From Larus michahellis (lineage: Eukaryota > Chordata > Aves > Charadriiformes > Laridae), in assembly GCF_964199755.1 (NCBI RefSeq), contig NC_133900.1, positions 16,755,201 through 16,819,200 on the forward strand: a stretch of DNA of 64,000 bases, written 5' to 3'. Both the position numbers and the translations under genes were made by a program. Shown here piece after piece: positions 60,117 to 64,000 of the stretch. Position 1 is the stretch's first letter, and each line of letters starts with the position of its first letter. A model generated the notes under the pieces. It saw only the letters and a program-made list of their open reading frames with translations. It ran no database searches and was not told the origin of the DNA.

Positions 60117-62963
60117 GTGAGTTGAGCTCTTCTCTCTTGTTCCCTGGGTACATAAGGGTCTGGAACAGATTTCTAGATTGTCTAATCAGGCCTTAACCCT
60201 GTCCAAGTCTGTGAGTGGGAGTAAAGACAAAGGTGGTTATGCAGTGTTCTGTTACAAAGCTATTTCTGCACAAATCTGGGCAATGGACTTAATGTTTAGG
60301 TGGTGAATCTGGCCTATGATCAATCTGCAGGAGTCTCTTTGGATGGAAAGAGTTGATGTGTGAACCATTAATTGTATATTGGGTATTTGCATTTGATTTA
60401 CCGGAAGCTTAATGAAACTTGACTAAATGCATAATGCTGTCAAAATCAGTTTTGGTTTTTTGTTTGGTGGGGGGGAAGGAGTTAATACCGTTTTCTCAGC
60501 CAACAGTTTGGCTCCAGGCCACACGCCACCAGGAACACAGTTCAATAGGAAAAAACTATGTTTTTTAAAAATATTGTAAATTGGACCCATTTCTTGTTCC
60601 ACAACTTTGATTTTGTCCTTTTGAATTTAGGATTAAATGAAAAGCAGACACCACCTAAATGCATAGCAAATCCTTACTTAGCTCTTCATGCTTAAATAAT
60701 TAGTTCATGTTAGTTCAAATACTTGTAATGGAATGTTGTCTCTGTCTACATCAATTAGTGTTACAGCAGCATTAATATAAAAGATAGAACTTTGGCAAGC
60801 ATGGCCTTGCTAGGAAAAGCAATTAGAAAAAATTACTTCCTAAGGATCTTTATGTTTTTATTTAATTGTTATTTAAAAAATAAATTAATTAATGAAGCCA
60901 TAGCACTTGAAGTTCGTTCTTATTTTTTCCTGATGCTGACATCTGGAGAATTGATTTAATATATTTGCATGCACACAAAGAATAGATTTGAATAAGTATG
61001 CTGAGTTTAAATTTTGTTTTCAATGTGAGAACATGCTTTGAATTGTCTGCCTTTAAAATTATTTCTTTTGAAGTTGTTAGTCTTGAAGTTATGCAGCACA
61101 TCCTTCGGTTTAAGAACTTAAAAAGTACACATTTTAAGATTTTAAATGGCAAAACACCTTAATTTCCTTTCTCTTAAGCAGCTGGAAGCAATACAGTTTT
61201 TAAACTTAGTTCCTTAAATGATGAGAACTTGGCCACAATTTTAGTGCAATCCTCCCTTGTCCCTAAGATTAAAAAACTAACCAGGGCCAAAGTAGGTGTT
61301 TTCTCCTAGTGACCTAGTCACCTGGTGTTCAGGGAAGAAATGAGGGTTACGCTCATTACATTCTGACTAACATAGTCAGAAGAACATGGGAGATGTGAAA
61401 GCATTAAGCGAACCTTCTGGGGCATGCAAAATGATGCCAGTATATTACCTCTTCTCTCTTAAGGTTCACTTCTGCAAGGTACTGAGTTTTGACAAGCCCA
61501 AAATGTTTGAGTGGGATACCCACAGAGTCAGTGGTGCTGTTCACCACACTGAAGGCTATACCTGTGTTGCCTGAGACTGGGGTAAGAGTACTCAGTGCTC
61601 TGTAACTTACTAAATTCTGACTTTGGGTACTCTCCGGACATCCCATAATCCGATGCCTTGCACTGCTTCGTAACTTACATAAATGTCACAACCAATGGCA
61701 GATGGTTATTACCTCCCTTATTATTGATGCTAAGAAGTCCGAAACATTTCTAAGGCCATACAGTGAACACAGTTGAAACTTATTTCCTGCATTATTTTCA
61801 ATATTGGACTTCTGAAAAAATGCTCAACTCAGTTTTTAATTGGACTTCTGAGTAGCTAATTTCAATTCACAATACAAAGCTACTGTTGAATCAGCTCTTT
61901 TTAAAATCCTCCTTCATTCCCAACTGTATCCTCCCAAAAGAGGTTTCTGTCCTTACTTTTCCTATGGAATCCTCTGTGTGCTTTCTCAAAAGAATTAACG
62001 GCTTTCCTTCTCCCCCTTTTTCCCTGTTTCCCACATAGTCGTATTTTTGTGTGTATCTTGTCACAGAGTGTTACCATAGTATTGCTTTTCCCAGAAGTGC
62101 TGCTGCAACTTCTTTTCCTTCGCATTCTTTAGATTTGGTTAGTCCTTACGCTTTTTCACAGTCAGCATTGCTGATAAGAGCGATTAAAAAAAAATCTGTT
62201 CTCAAAGTAAGCTAATACCTTTTAGGGTCATATAAAATCAAGTCTATTAGCTTACTTTATAAATAAGTAATAAAAAAGTGCTGGTAACAATATGAAGTGG
62301 TGGATAGAAAAGCAGCATGTCAAACAGCACATTCATGCCGTATTTGCTACGTGTCCTACAGTAAGAGAAGAAATTTCTAGCTGGAAGGACTTAATACTAG
62401 GGAGCCGCTGAGCAGAGAGAGATTCTCCTGATCCAGATTATTTTTGTGGCTTCTCATCCTGAGGAAAATTTTCCCCTTGTTTCCAAACTCAAAATGTCTA
62501 TTATAAAGAAATGCATGTAGCAAACCATGCTGTCAGAACAAAAGAAACAATCAAATGCTATTCTAGGCTTGTTTGTTTCTTAGAGGGTTGAAATGGTACT
62601 TAGTGGTATTTTAGTTAATGATATCAGACATTTAAAAAAGGTCTAATAGCAAATTTTCTGTAGCTTTTCTTAACCAAAAGCTACTCTAAAATTCAGGGAG
62701 GGGTTTAAAAAAAGCCCCTGACAGAAGCCTGAGTCAAAGTAGCAGTAGGAAATCTGGGACATCATTTGAACTGTAAAATGATGTTTGCCTTGAAGAACAT
62801 TCTACTTGCTTATTCAGCAAATACTGAGTTTTGTCTTCCATTTGCATGTATCTCCTTTAAACTTGTTCCTGATTTCCTACTTTTTTAGCAATGACTTTTC
62901 TTTTTAACTTGATGCAAGCTGATTCAATCTTTCTAATCTATACTCTGCTTTTACACTTTCCAG
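60117..62963 (+). other. MGARP intron 3 (or start of the downstream region)
   Basis: AT-rich sequence with no Glu-rich reading frame and no recognised repeat. It ends with a pyrimidine-rich acceptor TTTTACACTTTCCAG just before the block at 62964. Confidence 0.55.
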
Positions 62964-63250
62964 CCTAAAATACAAGGGAAATCTCTTTCCAAACCCGAGG
63001 AAGTTAAATACAAACAAAGGACAGTCGTTCACCATTGCGTACCTTGCAGCCTACCTTGGGATGACTTTATGCCTTCTATTGTAAAACTCCATACTTGTGA
63101 GACTTTAAAAGAACTACCTATGTTTGCAAGGCCAAACCATATTGAGCTTATTACTGAATCTGCTTTGTGGAAGGCAGTTCTGAGTTTGAGAAGCTGGCTG
63201 TTCTGAATGAATGCACTCTATATTTGACTGTCCAATAAAGTGTTCTGAAT
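62964..63250 (+). other. Candidate terminal exon of MGARP or of an unknown transcript
   Basis: After the acceptor TTTTACACTTTCCAG the phase-0 frame is open for 80 codons to TGA at 63204-63206 (starts PKIQGKSLSKPEEVKYKQRT). AATAAA follows at 63234-63239 and then a T/G-rich stretch (GTCTGTTCTTTGTGTAATC). A second frame (phase 2) is also open for about 38 codons and ends in a hydrophobic run. Spliced directly to MGARP exon 3 (phase 1) it would give Ala then TAA, ending the protein early. No family was recognised. Confidence 0.4.
63234..63239 (+). terminator. Poly(A) signal at 63.23 kb
   Basis: AATAAA in TGTCCAATAAAGTGTTCTGA with U/GU-rich sequence within 45 nt. It is the best plus-strand transcript end after MGARP exon 3 inside the window. 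Confidence 0.5.
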
Positions 63251-64000
63251 GCTGAGCTTGGCTATTAGTCTGTTCTTTGTGTAATCAATTTAGTTGTTTT
63301 TTTTTAAATATATCATTCTCTTAAAGGGACATGATCAGGTTGCGTAACACAAAGCTTTGATTTTTACTAAGCAATGAATAGACTTGTGTTTAAACCTGAA
63401 CACAAAAAGATAGGCTTGCACTAGCATAAGAAAGCCAAGAATTAAAATTAAGCTGTTTAGTTTTTAAACAGATACAAAAGAATAAAATAAATCCTGACTA
63501 TGTCTCTTTAAGCTTTCCTCTCCTTTCTATTCTCACTTAGTTTGTACTGTATTACAAGTTTTATTTCCAGTTCTATTTTTTCACGTGGTGAGTTGGTTCT
63601 GGTGGTAAACTTACAACGAAAACTTGGTATATAACTTTCTTTTGTTAACTTGATCCTAGTGCATGTTTGCATGGTGATTGCATCTTTGTTGCTTTGTGCT
63701 GTTAGTTTTTAATGACTTTCTCAGCTGAGTTTGGAGTAATGCATGATTGGGAAACACTGTTTTTTTTCATATTCTAAGGAGTCTGACCTACAGCAGCGTA
63801 GACAAGTCTTTTAAAGACAGCTGGGACTTGTAAAAGGAAAATATTCAGTCCTAAGTGGTCATATTTCCTGTAAAGCGAATGCTGACCACTTAAAATTACC
63901 AAGTTATTTTCTTACTTATTTACACCTGGTTTCAGTAAGGGTCCCCTGTTTTATTCTGCCTTACAGACCTTATCTTTCTTACTTGAGTGCTACGGCTCTT
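63251..64000. other. Right edge, no gene recognised
   Basis: AT-rich sequence without a plausible exon or repeat. The acidic MGARP exon, if present in this species, would lie beyond it. Confidence 0.6.

Noticed and set aside
60117-64000. Glu-rich final exon of MGARP
   Set aside because: Searched by eye for acidic codon-rich frames after a phase-compatible acceptor; none found, so the exon is not claimed inside the window.

Overview
This is vertebrate nuclear DNA, almost certainly from a bird. Three spliced genes can be read exon by exon in the order NAA15 - NDUFC1 - MGARP. That is the gene order I know from human chromosome 4q31, reversed in this window. The bird assignment rests on several CR1 LINE fragments with the typical chicken-repeat 3' end (a short ATTCTATG tail and the recurrent block reading GTCCCTTCCAACC), and on the moderate intron sizes.

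Layout. Positions 1-12,440 hold no supportable coding gene and are probably intergenic; part of 8.3-12.4 kb may be extended NAA15 3' UTR. Positions 12.4-51.5 kb on the minus strand hold NAA15, the auxiliary, ribosome-anchoring subunit of the NatA N-terminal acetyltransferase. All 20 coding exons were located with GT-AG boundaries and consistent phases; together they give a complete 865-residue protein. Positions 51.2-52.4 kb are a CpG island acting as a bidirectional promoter. It has an NRF1-type palindrome, a CACGTG E-box and YY1-like ATGGC elements, and the two start codons are 581 bp apart. Positions 52.1-55.3 kb on the plus strand hold NDUFC1, a small single-span accessory subunit of mitochondrial complex I. 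It has three coding exons plus a 3' UTR exon, and its stop codon is apparently split by the last intron. Two CR1 fragments lie in its first intron. Another CR1 copy (56.4-56.95 kb) abuts the next CpG island (about 56.96-57.6 kb), the promoter of MGARP on the plus strand. The first three coding exons of MGARP (mitochondrial membrane anchor and linker) are present. The glutamate-rich tail exon expected from the mammalian gene is not visible before the window ends.

Functionally, NDUFC1 and MGARP are both mitochondrial membrane proteins, while NAA15 is a general translation-coupled modification factor sharing a promoter with NDUFC1. The less expected observations are: an 80-codon open terminal-exon-like block with a poly(A) signal at 62.96-63.24 kb in or after MGARP; the split TA|G stop and CxxC-bearing C-terminus of NDUFC1; a 65-bp duplicated block in NAA15 intron 2; and an unexplained 192-codon plus-strand ORF at 10.6-11.2 kb. 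Nothing in the window is bacterial, viral or CRISPR-like.
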